From positions 1 to 64,000 of the forward strand of contig CAWIYI010000022.1 in NCBI GenBank assembly GCA_963840245.1: DNA of 64,000 nucleotides, written 5' to 3'. Position 1 is the first letter of the stretch. Every line of letters begins with the position of its first letter. Source of the DNA: Bog-473 sp963840245. Its GTDB lineage: Bacteria > Actinomycetota > Acidimicrobiia > Acidimicrobiales > RAAP-2. Under the pieces are notes generated by a model. That model saw only the letters and a list, made by a program, of their open reading frames with translations, was not told the origin of the DNA and made no database searches. Of the stretch, positions 54,618 to 63,003 are shown piece by piece. The position numbers and the translations under genes are program-made.

Positions 54618-56093
54618 ATGCCCACGGCACCCCGCCAGCGCGCCCGCGTCGACGGCGCTTACCTCTGTGCCGCGTGCACTGCAACCTCGCTGCGCTGGGC
54701 GGGACGCTGTCCCGCCTGTGGGGAGTGGAACACCCTGGGCCCCGCGCCGGTGCGGCCGCGGGGCAGTGCCGCGCCCGCCGAGGGCCCACCCGCGCGGCCG
54801 CTGGCCGACGTGTCGATGGACGCCATCCGCCCGCTGCCGACGGGCGTCAGCGAGCTCGACCGGGTCATGGGAGGCGGCGTGGTCGCCGGTTCGGTCACGC
54901 TCCTGTTCGGGCCCCCCGGCATCGGCAAGTCGACGCTCCTCTTCCAGGTCCTCTCGTCGCTGGCCGCCACCGGGCTCGACGTCATGCTGGCCTCGGCCGA
55001 GGAATCGCTCGCCCAGGTGCGGGGGCGGGCCTCACGCATGGGCCTGGTACCGCGGCACCTCCTGGCGCTCGAGGGACCCGACGTCGAGGCGATCGAGGCC
55101 GCCGTGGCGCGCCATCACCCGGCGCTCGTGGTGGTCGACTCGCTCCAGTCCGTCTCCGACCCCGAGTTGGGCCAGCCGGCGGGCAGCCTCGCCCAGGTGC
55201 GCGCCTGCGTCGAGCGTCTGACCCGAATGGCCAAGTCGAACGGCGCCCCGCTGCTCCTGGTGGGCCACGTGACGAAGGACGGCGACCTGGCCGGTCCCCG
55301 GGCCGTCGAGCACCTGGTCGACACGGTGCTCTCGTTCGACGGCGACCGTCACCACGCGCTGCGCGTCCTGACCTCGGTCAAGCACCGCTTCGGCCCCACC
55401 GGGGAGGTCGGCATCTTCGAGATGCGCGACGACGGCCTCCGTGCGGTGCCCGATCCGGGTCCACTCCTGTTGGGGGACCGCATGCCCGGCGTCCCGGGCA
55501 GCGTGGTCGTGCCGATCCTGCAGGGCCGCCGCCCGTTGCTGGTCGAGGTGCAGGCGTTGCTCGGCCCCGGCACCGGCGGGGGGACCGGGCCACCGCGGCC
55601 ACAGACCCTGGGCATCGACGCCGCCCGGGCCAACTTCCTCCTGGCGGTCCTGGCCTGCCGCACCACGGTCGACCTCCCGGGCTCAGCCCAGATGTTCGCC
55701 GCCGCGGTGGGCGGCATCACCGTCACCGAACCGGCGGCCGACCTGGCCGTCGCACTGGCCATGGCGTCGGTGATCACCGACCGGGCCCTCCCGCCCGATG
55801 TCGTCGTGTTCGGCGAGCTCGGCCTCGCCGGCGAAGTGCGCACCGTCCCCGGCGCGGATCGCCGCCTGGCCGAGGCCCACCGGGCCGGCTTCACCAGGGC
55901 GCTGGTGCCCGCTTCGACGCTGAGCGCGTCCGCCGCGCCGCCGCCGGGCATGACGCTGCACGGGGTGCGCACGCTGGCCGAGGCCCTGACCACGGCCCGA
56001 TCGGAGGCCGGAGTCCGGGTCGGGACGGGTACGATGCCCGGGTGGCCGACGGTGCCGGCGCCAGCCAGCCTCTCAACGACGCGCTGGCGATGA
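54618..56093 (+). CDS. radA: DNA repair protein RadA
   Basis: A 491-residue RadA, a DnaB-like branch-migration helicase for recombination. Zinc finger C17, C20, C31, C34; Walker A GPPGIGKST (98-106); Lon-like C-terminal domain from about 310. The RadA signature KNRFG reads KHRFG here (255-259), an unusual N-to-H change. The last 30 residues are extended past the usual end and overlap disA by 52 bases. Confidence 0.94.
   Translation: MPTAPRQRARVDGAYLCAACTATSLRWAGRCPACGEWNTLGPAPVRPRGSAAPAEGPPARPLADVSMDAIRPLPTGVSELDRVMGGGVVAGSVTLLFGPPGIGKSTLLFQVLSSLAATGLDVMLASAEESLAQVRGRASRMGLVPRHLLALEGPDVEAIEAAVARHHPALVVVDSLQSVSDPELGQPAGSLAQVRACVERLTRMAKSNGAPLLLVGHVTKDGDLAGPRAVEHLVDTVLSFDGDRHHALRVLTSVKHRFGPTGEVGIFEMRDDGLRAVPDPGPLLLGDRMPGVPGSVVVPILQGRRPLLVEVQALLGPGTGGGTGPPRPQTLGIDAARANFLLAVLACRTTVDLPGSAQMFAAAVGGITVTEPAADLAVALAMASVITDRALPPDVVVFGELGLAGEVRTVPGADRRLAEAHRAGFTRALVPASTLSASAAPPPGMTLHGVRTLAEALTTARSEAGVRVGTGTMPGWPTVPAPASLSTTRWR
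56030..56035 (+). promoter_or_regulatory. -10 element TACGAT inside radA, leaderless start of disA
   Basis: TACGAT, six bases, then the disA GTG at 56042. It would give disA its own transcript in addition to read-through from radA. Confidence 0.5.
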
Positions 56094-57103
56094 TCGCGCC
56101 GGGCACACGGCTCCGCGAGGGGCTCGACCGGATCCTGCAGGCCAAGCACGGCGCGCTGATCCTGGTCGGCGACGGCCCGGCCGTCCTCTCCGTCTGCACC
56201 GGGGGTTTCCTTCTCGACGCGGAGTACAGCCCTCAGCGCCTGTCCGAGCTGGCCAAGATGGACGGGGCCATCATCCTGGCGGCCGACGCCTCGCGCATCG
56301 CCCGCGCCAACGTGCACCTCGTGCCCAAGGCCACCATCTCGACGTCGGAGACCGGCACGCGCCACCGCACCGCCGAGCGGGTGGCCCGGTCCATCGACGT
56401 CCCGGTGATCGCCGTCTCCGAGGCGATGGCGACCATTGCGGTGTATCGCAACGACCGCAAGCACACGACGCAGTCGGCGGGTTGGCTCATCGACCGCTCG
56501 AGCCAGGCGCTCGCCACCTTGCAGCGTTTCCGGGCCCGCTACGACGACGCCCTGTCGAACCTGACCCGACTCGAGATGGAGGACACGGTCTCAGTGCGCG
56601 ACGTCGTCGCGACGCTCCAGCCGGGCGAGATGGTGCGCCGCATCGCTGAGGAGATCGAGGGCCACCTCGTCGAGCTCGGGTCCGACGGCCGGCTCATCCA
56701 CCTGCAGACCGAGGAGCTCAGCTCGGGCGTCTCCGAGACCCTGGCCCTGGTCCTGCGCGACTACGCCGACGACAAGGGGATCGCCCACCTGCGCTCGCTT
56801 TCGGCCGACGCGCTGATGGACCTGCCCAAGGTGATGGCGGCGTTGAACCTGCCCGCCCCGGACGGCCAGCTGCACGCAGAGCTGGCGCCGCACGGGTACC
56901 GGCTGCTGCACCGCCTGCCCCAGCAGCTCTCCGAGACGCTCATTGAGCGCCTGGTGCAGCGTTTCGGCTCGCTGCCCGAGATCCTCTCCGCCTCGGCGGC
57001 CGAGCTCGAGTCGGTCGACGGCATCGGTGCCGCCACCGCCCGCCACGTCCGCGACGGTCTGGCCCGTCTGGTCGAGGCCAGCATCTTCGAGCGCTACGAA
57101 TGA
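56042..57103 (+). CDS. disA: DNA integrity scanning protein, diadenylate cyclase
   Basis: A 353-residue DisA that makes c-di-AMP from two ATP and scans for branched DNA. DAC motifs DGAIILAADASRI (DGA) and GTRHRTAERVARS (RHR), a central helical spine and a C-terminal helix-hairpin-helix (AAELESVDGIGAATARHVRD). Neighbouring RadA is known to interact with DisA in other bacteria. Confidence 0.94.
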   Translation: MADGAGASQPLNDALAMIAPGTRLREGLDRILQAKHGALILVGDGPAVLSVCTGGFLLDAEYSPQRLSELAKMDGAIILAADASRIARANVHLVPKATISTSETGTRHRTAERVARSIDVPVIAVSEAMATIAVYRNDRKHTTQSAGWLIDRSSQALATLQRFRARYDDALSNLTRLEMEDTVSVRDVVATLQPGEMVRRIAEEIEGHLVELGSDGRLIHLQTEELSSGVSETLALVLRDYADDKGIAHLRSLSADALMDLPKVMAALNLPAPDGQLHAELAPHGYRLLHRLPQQLSETLIERLVQRFGSLPEILSASAAELESVDGIGAATARHVRDGLARLVEASIFERYE

Positions 57104-57114
57104 CCGGGTGGGTC

Positions 57115-57123
57115 TGGTAAAAT
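57115..57123 (+). promoter_or_regulatory. extended -10 TGG-TAAAAT upstream of carD
   Basis: An A/T-rich extended -10 (TAAAAT at 57118-57123) stands out in GC-rich DNA, 12 bases after the disA stop. It predicts a leader of about 110 bases before the carD GTG. Confidence 0.55.
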
Positions 57124-57239
57124 AGAAAGCCACCATCGGACGGCCATCGCCCGTCCAGGCCGCCTCCGCACAGCATCGCCGCAGCTCTGCGTGCCCGTGC
57201 GGGCGCAGCCGATCCACCCAAAAGGGAGCCCTGAGTCCT

Positions 57240-57719
57240 GTGTCCTTCAAGGTCGGAGACAAAGTCGTCTACCCCCATCACGGGGCCGCCGTCATAGAGA
57301 AGCGCGAGACCAAGGTCGCGTTCGGGGAGAAGCGCGAGTACCTCGTCCTGCGCCTGGCCTACGGCGACCTGATCCTCAACGTCCCGGCCGACAACACCGA
57401 AGGGGTGGGCCTGCGCGAGGTCATCAACGACGAAGAGGTCGAGGAGGTGTTCGCCGTGCTGCGCAAGAAGGAGGCGCGTATGCCGACGAACTGGTCCCGG
57501 CGCTACAAGAACCACTCCGAGAAGCTCCGGTCGGGGGACATCTACCAGGTGGCCGAAGTGGTGCGGAACCTCTCCATCCGCGACAAGGACAAGGGCCTGT
57601 CCGCCGGGGAGAAGCGGATGCTCCAGCGGGCGCGCCAGATCCTCGTGTCCGAGTTGACCTTCGCCCTCAACGTGGACGAGGAGACGGCCGAAGAGCGCCT
57701 CAATGAGGCACTGACCTGA
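57240..57719 (+). CDS. carD: RNA polymerase-binding transcription factor CarD
   Basis: A 159-residue CarD. The N-terminal RNAP-binding domain begins SFKVGDKVVYPHHGAAVIEK and the C-terminal helical DNA-binding domain includes NWSRRYKNHSEKLRSGDIYQ and the Trp of MPTNW that wedges the transcription bubble. It stabilises open promoter complexes, often at rRNA promoters. GTG 57240 follows AAAGGGAG. First gene of the carD-ispD-ispF-rlmB unit. Confidence 0.95.
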   Translation: MSFKVGDKVVYPHHGAAVIEKRETKVAFGEKREYLVLRLAYGDLILNVPADNTEGVGLREVINDEEVEEVFAVLRKKEARMPTNWSRRYKNHSEKLRSGDIYQVAEVVRNLSIRDKDKGLSAGEKRMLQRARQILVSELTFALNVDEETAEERLNEALT

Positions 57720-57739
57720 GCGACCGGTCCGGTCGCACC

Positions 57740-58402
57740 GTGGCACAGGTGTGGTCGATCGTCGTGGCCGGGGGCTCGGGCCGGCGCTTCGGCGAGATGA
57801 AGCAGTTCTCACTCCTCGGCGGCCGTCCGGTGCTCGAATGGGCCGTGGCGGCGTGCCGGCCCCGTTCCGCCGGCGTGGTGCTCGTGGTCCCCGCCGCACC
57901 CGGCGCACCCGGCGACCACGACCCTCACGGCGCCGACGCCGTCGTCACCGGCGGTGCGACGCGGGCCGAGTCGGTGCGCTGCGGCCTGGCCGCGGTGCCG
58001 GCCGAGGCGGACGTGATCGTGGTGCACGACGCCGCCCGGCCGCTGGCCTCGCATGCCCTCTTCGACGCCGTGATCGACGGGGTGGAGGGCGGCGGAGCGG
58101 ACGGAGCCGTGCCCGGGATCCCGCCGAGTGACACCATCAAGGCCGTGGACGAGTCCGGGCGGGTCACCAGCACGCTCGACCGTGCCACGTTGGTCGCCGT
58201 CCAGACGCCCCAGGCGTTCCGGGCCGACGTGCTGCGGCGGGCCCACGAGCACGCCCCGAGGAGCGCCACCGACGACGCCATGCTGGTGGAGGCTCTGGGT
58301 GGCACGGTGCTGGTGGTCCCTGGCGAGCCGGGCAATCTGAAGATCACCGGACCCGGTGATCTTCAGGCGGCCGAGCGCCTGCTGGCGACGCGGGAGGGGT
58401 GA
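57740..58402 (+). CDS. ispD: 2-C-methyl-D-erythritol 4-phosphate cytidylyltransferase
   Basis: A 220-residue IspD of the MEP isoprenoid pathway. CTP-binding VVAGGSGRRFGEMKQFSLLG, VIVVHDAARPL, TPQAFRADVL and ATDDAMLVEALGG. GTG 57740 is 20 bases after carD; it overlaps ispF by four bases. Product feeds the polyprenyl synthase encoded nearby. Confidence 0.93.
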   Translation: MAQVWSIVVAGGSGRRFGEMKQFSLLGGRPVLEWAVAACRPRSAGVVLVVPAAPGAPGDHDPHGADAVVTGGATRAESVRCGLAAVPAEADVIVVHDAARPLASHALFDAVIDGVEGGGADGAVPGIPPSDTIKAVDESGRVTSTLDRATLVAVQTPQAFRADVLRRAHEHAPRSATDDAMLVEALGGTVLVVPGEPGNLKITGPGDLQAAERLLATREG

Positions 58403-58875
58403 GCGTGCGCATCGGCCAGGGCATCGACATCCACCGCTTCTCGGACGACCCGCACCGCCCGCTCGTGCTGGGTGGCGTCGAGATCGAGGGGGCGCGCGGC
58501 CTCAGCGGGCACAGCGACGCCGACGCGGTGTGCCACGCGCTGGCCGACGCCGTGCTGGGCGCCGTGGGCCTGGGCGACCTGGGCCGGCACTTCCCCGACA
58601 CGGACCCCGCCTGGGAGGGCGCCGACAGCGTGTCCCTGCTCACCGAGGTGATCGCCATGGCGGCCGCACACGGGTTCGCTTGCGCCAACGCCGACTGCAC
58701 CGTCATCGCCGACGCGCCCCGCCTGGCCCCCCACACCGCCGCCATGGTGGAGCGCCTGAGCGGCGTGCTCCAGGCTCCCGTCTCGGTCAAGGCGACCCGG
58801 GCGGAGGGGCTCGGGGCACTGGGCCGGGCCGAGGGCATCGCCTGCCTGGCCGTCGTGCTGATGGAGCCGGCGTGA
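58399..58875 (+). CDS. ispF: 2-C-methyl-D-erythritol 2,4-cyclodiphosphate synthase
   Basis: A 158-residue IspF. Metal and substrate motifs GIDIHRFSD (D, H), GLSGHSDADAVCHALADAVL and GDLGRHFPDTDP, C-terminal EGLGALGRAEGIACLAVVL. GTG 58399 overlaps the ispD stop; GTG 58405 is an alternative start. Confidence 0.93.
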   Translation: MSVRIGQGIDIHRFSDDPHRPLVLGGVEIEGARGLSGHSDADAVCHALADAVLGAVGLGDLGRHFPDTDPAWEGADSVSLLTEVIAMAAAHGFACANADCTVIADAPRLAPHTAAMVERLSGVLQAPVSVKATRAEGLGALGRAEGIACLAVVLMEPA

Positions 58876-59774
58876 GCCGCCGCCCGCCCTCCCGGGGGGC
58901 TCCCCGGCCGCGCCGGGCGGGTGCGCCACGCCAGGAGCCGCGCCGGGGCCAGGACCAGCGCCGGGGCCAGAGCCAGGGCGGCCAGGCTCCCGACCGCCGG
59001 CCCGGCCCGCGCAGCGAGCTCGGGGGCGACCAGGTCGAAGGGCGCCGCGCCGTGCTCGAGTTGCTCTCGGTCGGGCGCCGCACCGTGCGCCGCATCCTGT
59101 TGGCCGAGGAGCAGGACCCCTCGCCCCAGCTCGACCGCATCGAGGAGCTGGCGGCGCGGCTGCGCGTCCCGGTCGAGACAGTGCCCCGGGCCCGGCTCGA
59201 CGCCCAGGCCCGAACCGAGGCGCCCCAGGGCGTCCTGGCGCTGGCCCGCCCGCTCGAGCCCGTCGCGCTGGAGGACCTGGTGACGCCGGACCGTCGCGGC
59301 ACGGCGCCGTTCCTCCTGGTGGCGGCCGGCATCACCGATCCCCGGAACCTGGGGGCACTCCTGCGCAGCGCCGAGTGCGCCGGCGTGACCGGTGTCGTCC
59401 TGCCGCGCCATCGTTCCGCCCGCCTTTCGCCCACCGTGACCAAGACGGCGGCCGGGGCCATCGAGCACCTGCCCTTCGCGGTGGTCGGAGGAGTGCCGGC
59501 CGCGCTCAGCGAGCTGCGCGAGCTCGGAGTGTGGTCGATCGGTCTGGCCGGCGAAGCCGAGCAGTCGCTCTACAAGCTGCCACTGGGTGAGGGACCCGTC
59601 GCTCTCGTGGTCGGGAGCGAAGAAAAGGGCCTGGCGCCGCTGGTTCGCCGGCGCTGCGATGCGGTGGCGGCCATCCCCCAGCACGGCGCACTGCCGTCGC
59701 TCAACGTCGGCGTGGCCGGCGCGGTCGCCTGCTTCGAGGTGGCGCGCCAGCGCGCCGTCCGCCGTACCGGCTAG
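58872..59774 (+). CDS. rlmB: 23S rRNA 2'-O-methyltransferase, SpoU/RlmB family
   Basis: A 300-residue SpoU-type methyltransferase: an Arg/Gln/Gly-rich disordered N-terminus (1-50), a SpoU substrate-binding domain (GRRAVLELLSVGRRTVRRIL) and the knotted catalytic domain with DPRNLGALLRSAECAGVTGV, LVVGSEEKGLAPLV and LPSLNVGVAGAVACFEVAR. GTG 58872 overlaps ispF. Its stop overlaps the convergent mscL stop. Exact target (G2251 of 23S rRNA) is by family. Confidence 0.9.
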   Translation: MSRRPPSRGAPRPRRAGAPRQEPRRGQDQRRGQSQGGQAPDRRPGPRSELGGDQVEGRRAVLELLSVGRRTVRRILLAEEQDPSPQLDRIEELAARLRVPVETVPRARLDAQARTEAPQGVLALARPLEPVALEDLVTPDRRGTAPFLLVAAGITDPRNLGALLRSAECAGVTGVVLPRHRSARLSPTVTKTAAGAIEHLPFAVVGGVPAALSELRELGVWSIGLAGEAEQSLYKLPLGEGPVALVVGSEEKGLAPLVRRRCDAVAAIPQHGALPSLNVGVAGAVACFEVARQRAVRRTG

Positions 59775-60187
59775 GCCGCCGCCGACACCTCGGAGGTGCA
59801 GAACGCGCACCGGTGCGCCGCGACGGGGATCTCGCTCAGGCACTCCGGGCACTCGCGCGTCTCGGGCTTGGGCTCCTCCGTGGGCAGCAGGTTGAGTCGT
59901 CGCATCAGGCTGGTCAACGGCACGACGACGGCGAAGAAGACGACGGTCGCCACAATGAGGAACGACAGCAGGGCGTTGAGGAAAGACCCGTACTTGAAAG
60001 TCGAACCGTGGAGTCTGAAGGTCAGGCCGGCGAAGTCGGGCTTCCCGAAGATGGCGGCGATGAGCGGCGTGATCAGGTCCGCCACGAAGGCGGTGATCAT
60101 CGCCGTGAAGGCCACGCCCACCACGACCGCGACGGCCAGGTCGACGACGTTGCCCCGTAGGACGAACTTCTTGAAATCAGAAAGCAT
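59771..60187 (-). CDS. mscL: large-conductance mechanosensitive channel with C-terminal zinc ribbon
   Basis: A 138-residue MscL: N-terminal amphipathic helix and pore helix FKKFVLRGNVVDLAVAVVVG, second helix LLSFLIVATVVFFAVVVPL. In place of the usual short helical bundle the C-terminus has CPECLSEIP...HRCAFC, two C-x2-C pairs of a zinc ribbon. It releases solutes under membrane tension. ATG 60187 follows GAGGCCC. Its TAG shares two bases with the rlmB TAG on the opposite strand. Confidence 0.92.
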   Translation of the reverse strand: MLSDFKKFVLRGNVVDLAVAVVVGVAFTAMITAFVADLITPLIAAIFGKPDFAGLTFRLHGSTFKYGSFLNALLSFLIVATVVFFAVVVPLTSLMRRLNLLPTEEPKPETRECPECLSEIPVAAHRCAFCTSEVSAAA

Positions 60188-60310
60188 CTGGGCCTCCTCG
60201 TTGGCGACGGGCTCACGCGCCGCCTTCCCTGCCCGCTCTGTACCCGAAGCGGCCGGTTGTACCACGCGGGACACGACCGGGAAGGTGCCCGCACTGGCAG
60301 CCGAGGCCAT

Positions 60311-60368
60311 GGGAACCCGAGGCCCGAGGGAGCCCGAGGGAGCCCGAGGCAGTGGGAGCCCGAGGCAG
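60311..60368. repeat. four short copies of the tRNA-Thr 3' end
   Basis: GGGAGCCCGAGG occurs at 60328, 60338 and 60354 (the last inside the tRNA end), with a one-mismatch copy at 60311. The 60338 and 60354 copies agree over 15 bases. Tandem fragments of a tRNA 3' end can be left by integrase-mediated events or slippage. Confidence 0.7.
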
Positions 60369-60429
60369 GAATCGAACCCGCGACATCTTCATTACAAGTG
60401 AAGTGCTCTACCAACTGAGCTACTCGGGC
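60357..60429 (-). tRNA. tRNA-Thr (anticodon UGU)
   Basis: A 73-base cloverleaf on the minus strand: acceptor arms GCCCGAG/CTCGGGC, D-arm AGCTCAGTTGGTAGAGC, anticodon stem CTTCA/TGAAG with loop CTTGTAA giving anticodon TGT, and T-arm with GGTTCGATTCC. CCA is not encoded. Discriminator is U. Confidence 0.95.
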
Positions 60430-60441
60430 GGCAGAGCCATT

Positions 60442-61074
60442 CTAGGTCTTCCTGTCGGTGCCCGGCCCTTCGAATCCCGTGCGAAAGTCCTCCGCCATGA
60501 ACCGCATGCAGGTTGCGACGACTTGGTCGAAGTATTCGACCAACGACGATCCACCTTCGAATAGGTAGACGCGAATGGCGGTGTCCAACCAAGTTTGCGT
60601 CATGAGCACGAGTGTCCAAGTTTCGAGAGACGACTGTTGTTGGCCCAGGCGATCATGGAGTACCGCGAGCAGATCCTTCTCGAACGCGCGGATGCCAATC
60701 GACAACTGTGCATACGCGAACTGTGGCTCCGCCTTGAGTACGGCCCGAATCAGCGCGAGGAGTTCGCGGTCGTATCCCTGCTCACACAGCTCCCTCATAA
60801 CGGTGTACAAACTGACAATCGCCGGCTCTGATGCCGGCCGATCTTGCAGATGCTTGATGGCCACCTCGTGTCGAACGATGAGATGGTCGAACAGAATCGC
60901 CTCCTTCGACGGGAAGTGGTCGAAGATCGTGCGCCGACCTACATCTGCCGTTTCGGCGATTTGATCCAACGTCGTCTCTGCGTACCCCTGCCGTGTGAAG
61001 AGTTCGAGTGCCGCTTTGGCGATGCGGGCTCGCGTCTCTTTGGCCTTGCGATCTCGTATCGTGGTCTTGGCCAC
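60442..61074 (-). CDS. TetR family transcriptional regulator
   Basis: A 210-residue TetR regulator: helix-turn-helix at about residues 10-55 (ARIAKAALELFTRQGYAETT, LDQIAETADVGRRTIFDHFP), then a helical ligand domain. GTG 61074 is fixed by TACCAT seven bases upstream. It lies divergent from the secreted alpha/beta hydrolase gene at 61284 and may regulate it. Confidence 0.87.
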   Translation of the reverse strand: MAKTTIRDRKAKETRARIAKAALELFTRQGYAETTLDQIAETADVGRRTIFDHFPSKEAILFDHLIVRHEVAIKHLQDRPASEPAIVSLYTVMRELCEQGYDRELLALIRAVLKAEPQFAYAQLSIGIRAFEKDLLAVLHDRLGQQQSSLETWTLVLMTQTWLDTAIRVYLFEGGSSLVEYFDQVVATCMRFMAEDFRTGFEGPGTDRKT

Positions 61075-61081
61075 CCACGTG

Positions 61082-61087
61082 ATGGTA
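61082..61087 (-). promoter_or_regulatory. -10 element TACCAT, leaderless start of the TetR gene
   Basis: Minus-strand TACCAT followed by seven bases and the GTG at 61074. Confidence 0.5.
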
Positions 61088-61283
61088 GAGGTCGCTCTGT
61101 TCGTTCTTGGCGATCTGCGGACCACCTCTCCAAGACTGGGGCTCGGCTGATGGGTCTCGTCGAGCTGTCGCGCCTCTCGTCGTTCGTGCGCGCCACGGCC
61201 CATTGACGACGAACCTTCGTCGCACTAGTGTGAGATCGCATCAGTGCGCCGGAATTGCGCGTGCATATGTGGGGAGGGGAACC

Positions 61284-62786
61284 ATGAGGCCATCCTGTTG
61301 GGCCATTCCGACTCGCGTCGCCGTCGCGGTGATCACGACGCTCTCGACCTTGGTCCTTGTGCTCTCGACGAGCGTTTCGAGCGCCTCGGCGCACGGTACG
61401 GCGGCGAACCCGACGGTGAGCGGGCCGGTGCCGTTCTCAGCCACCAACCCCATTGAACCCGCCACGCTGGCGACGACCTTCCCCTTGTCACAGGTGGGCT
61501 ATGAGCAGTCGGAGTACTTCATTTCGGGTAACGCCACCAGCTACACCGCTCCGAGTCCATTGGCGACGAACGGGCAATGGTCAGTGACGCCGAATTCGAC
61601 CGCACCCTACGAGACCCGGGTGGTCGTGAACCGCCCGATCGACCCCCGCAAGTTCAATGGCACGGTCGTGGTGGAGTGGCTCAACGTCTCTGGTGGGCTT
61701 GACGACGCACCCGATTGGGTGCTCACCCACAACGAGTTGATCCGAGATGGCTTCGCCTGGGTCGGCGTATCGGCGCAGGCAGTCGGGGTGAATCAGCTCG
61801 TCTCCTCAGATCCAGCGCGGTACGGATCACTCTCGGACCCTGGTGACAGCTACTCCTATGACATCTTCTCCCAGGCCGGGCAGGCCGTCTCGGACAGCTC
61901 TTCGCAGCTGTTGGGTGGGTTGACCGCGCGGCACGTTCTCGCCGCGGGTGAGTCGCAGTCGGCAGGCCGTCTGACCACCTACATCGACGCCGTGGCGCCA
62001 CTGGTGAACGTGTACAGCGGGTACCTCGTCCACAGTCGGATCGGAACTCCCTCGCCGCTCTCCCAATCTCCCCAGACCCCGGTCACCGTCCCGATCAATG
62101 TCCAGTTCCGCACCGACCTCAGCACCCCGGTCTTCGAGTTCGAGACCGAGACCGATGTGTCGGGCACCACGCTTTTCGATCGTCAGCCCAATACGAACAA
62201 GTTCCGCCTCTGGGAGGTGGCAGGGGCTTCGCACTTCGACGACTACGGCCTCTTCATTGGGCCAACTGACACCGGGAACGGGCAGGGCGCCGTGGCGAAC
62301 CTGGCCGCAGAGCAGAACCCACCTGACTCGATCCCGGGGTTAGGCACCTGCGCCGCGCCCATCAACACGAGCGGCACTCACTGGGTCTTGGACGCCGCCG
62401 TCCGGTGGCTCAACCAGTGGGTGGTCAACGGATTCGCGCCTCCCATCCCTCCGCTCCTGCAAGTCACGACGACGCCGGGTGAGCCAGTCGTCTTCGCCAC
62501 CGACGCCAACGGCGACGTCCTTGGTGGTGTGCGTTCGCCCCAGCTCGATGCACCCGTCGCAACGCTGAGCGGTGTCGGAAACACTGGCGGGCTCGCGGGT
62601 TTCTGCGCTCTCTTCGGTCGCACGATCCCGTTCACCGCCGGCCAACTTGCCGCTCTCTACCCGACCCACGCCGCGTTTGTCCTGCGTTGGGATCTCGCGA
62701 CGCTGAAGGACGTCCTGGGCGGCTACCTTCTCCTCCCAGATGCCATCGAGCTCGGTAACTCCGCGTCGGCTTCACACATCGGCTGA
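61284..62786 (+). CDS. secreted alpha/beta-hydrolase-domain protein (Abhydrolase_10 type)
   Basis: A 500-residue exported protein with a signal peptide (VAVAVITTLSTLVLVLST...SASA). The mature part matches the alpha/beta hydrolase family PF20091: YETRVVVNRPIDPRKFNGTV, VVVEWLNVSGGLD, nucleophile elbow AAGESQSAGRLTTY (Ser in G-E-S-Q-S), later LWEVAGASHFDDY with the catalytic His. Substrate unknown. GGGGAGGGG precedes ATG 61284. Confidence 0.85.
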   Translation: MRPSCWAIPTRVAVAVITTLSTLVLVLSTSVSSASAHGTAANPTVSGPVPFSATNPIEPATLATTFPLSQVGYEQSEYFISGNATSYTAPSPLATNGQWSVTPNSTAPYETRVVVNRPIDPRKFNGTVVVEWLNVSGGLDDAPDWVLTHNELIRDGFAWVGVSAQAVGVNQLVSSDPARYGSLSDPGDSYSYDIFSQAGQAVSDSSSQLLGGLTARHVLAAGESQSAGRLTTYIDAVAPLVNVYSGYLVHSRIGTPSPLSQSPQTPVTVPINVQFRTDLSTPVFEFETETDVSGTTLFDRQPNTNKFRLWEVAGASHFDDYGLFIGPTDTGNGQGAVANLAAEQNPPDSIPGLGTCAAPINTSGTHWVLDAAVRWLNQWVVNGFAPPIPPLLQVTTTPGEPVVFATDANGDVLGGVRSPQLDAPVATLSGVGNTGGLAGFCALFGRTIPFTAGQLAALYPTHAAFVLRWDLATLKDVLGGYLLLPDAIELGNSASASHIG

Positions 62787-63003
62787 CAGAACCCGCAGCA
62801 CGGATCGTATGGGTCAAGCAAGAGACCAACGACACGAGCAACGGCACGACTGGCGGGGATGCGCAATTGATGGTGCGAGTCGAAGCAGCCGTGGACGATT
62901 CGGAGTTCGGGCGCGGCTTGGGTGGTGAGCGCCAGAAGGCGAACTGAAGCGGCACGACGGTACCGATCCACTCCGTGTGGCCGACAACGTCGGATATGGA
63001 TCG

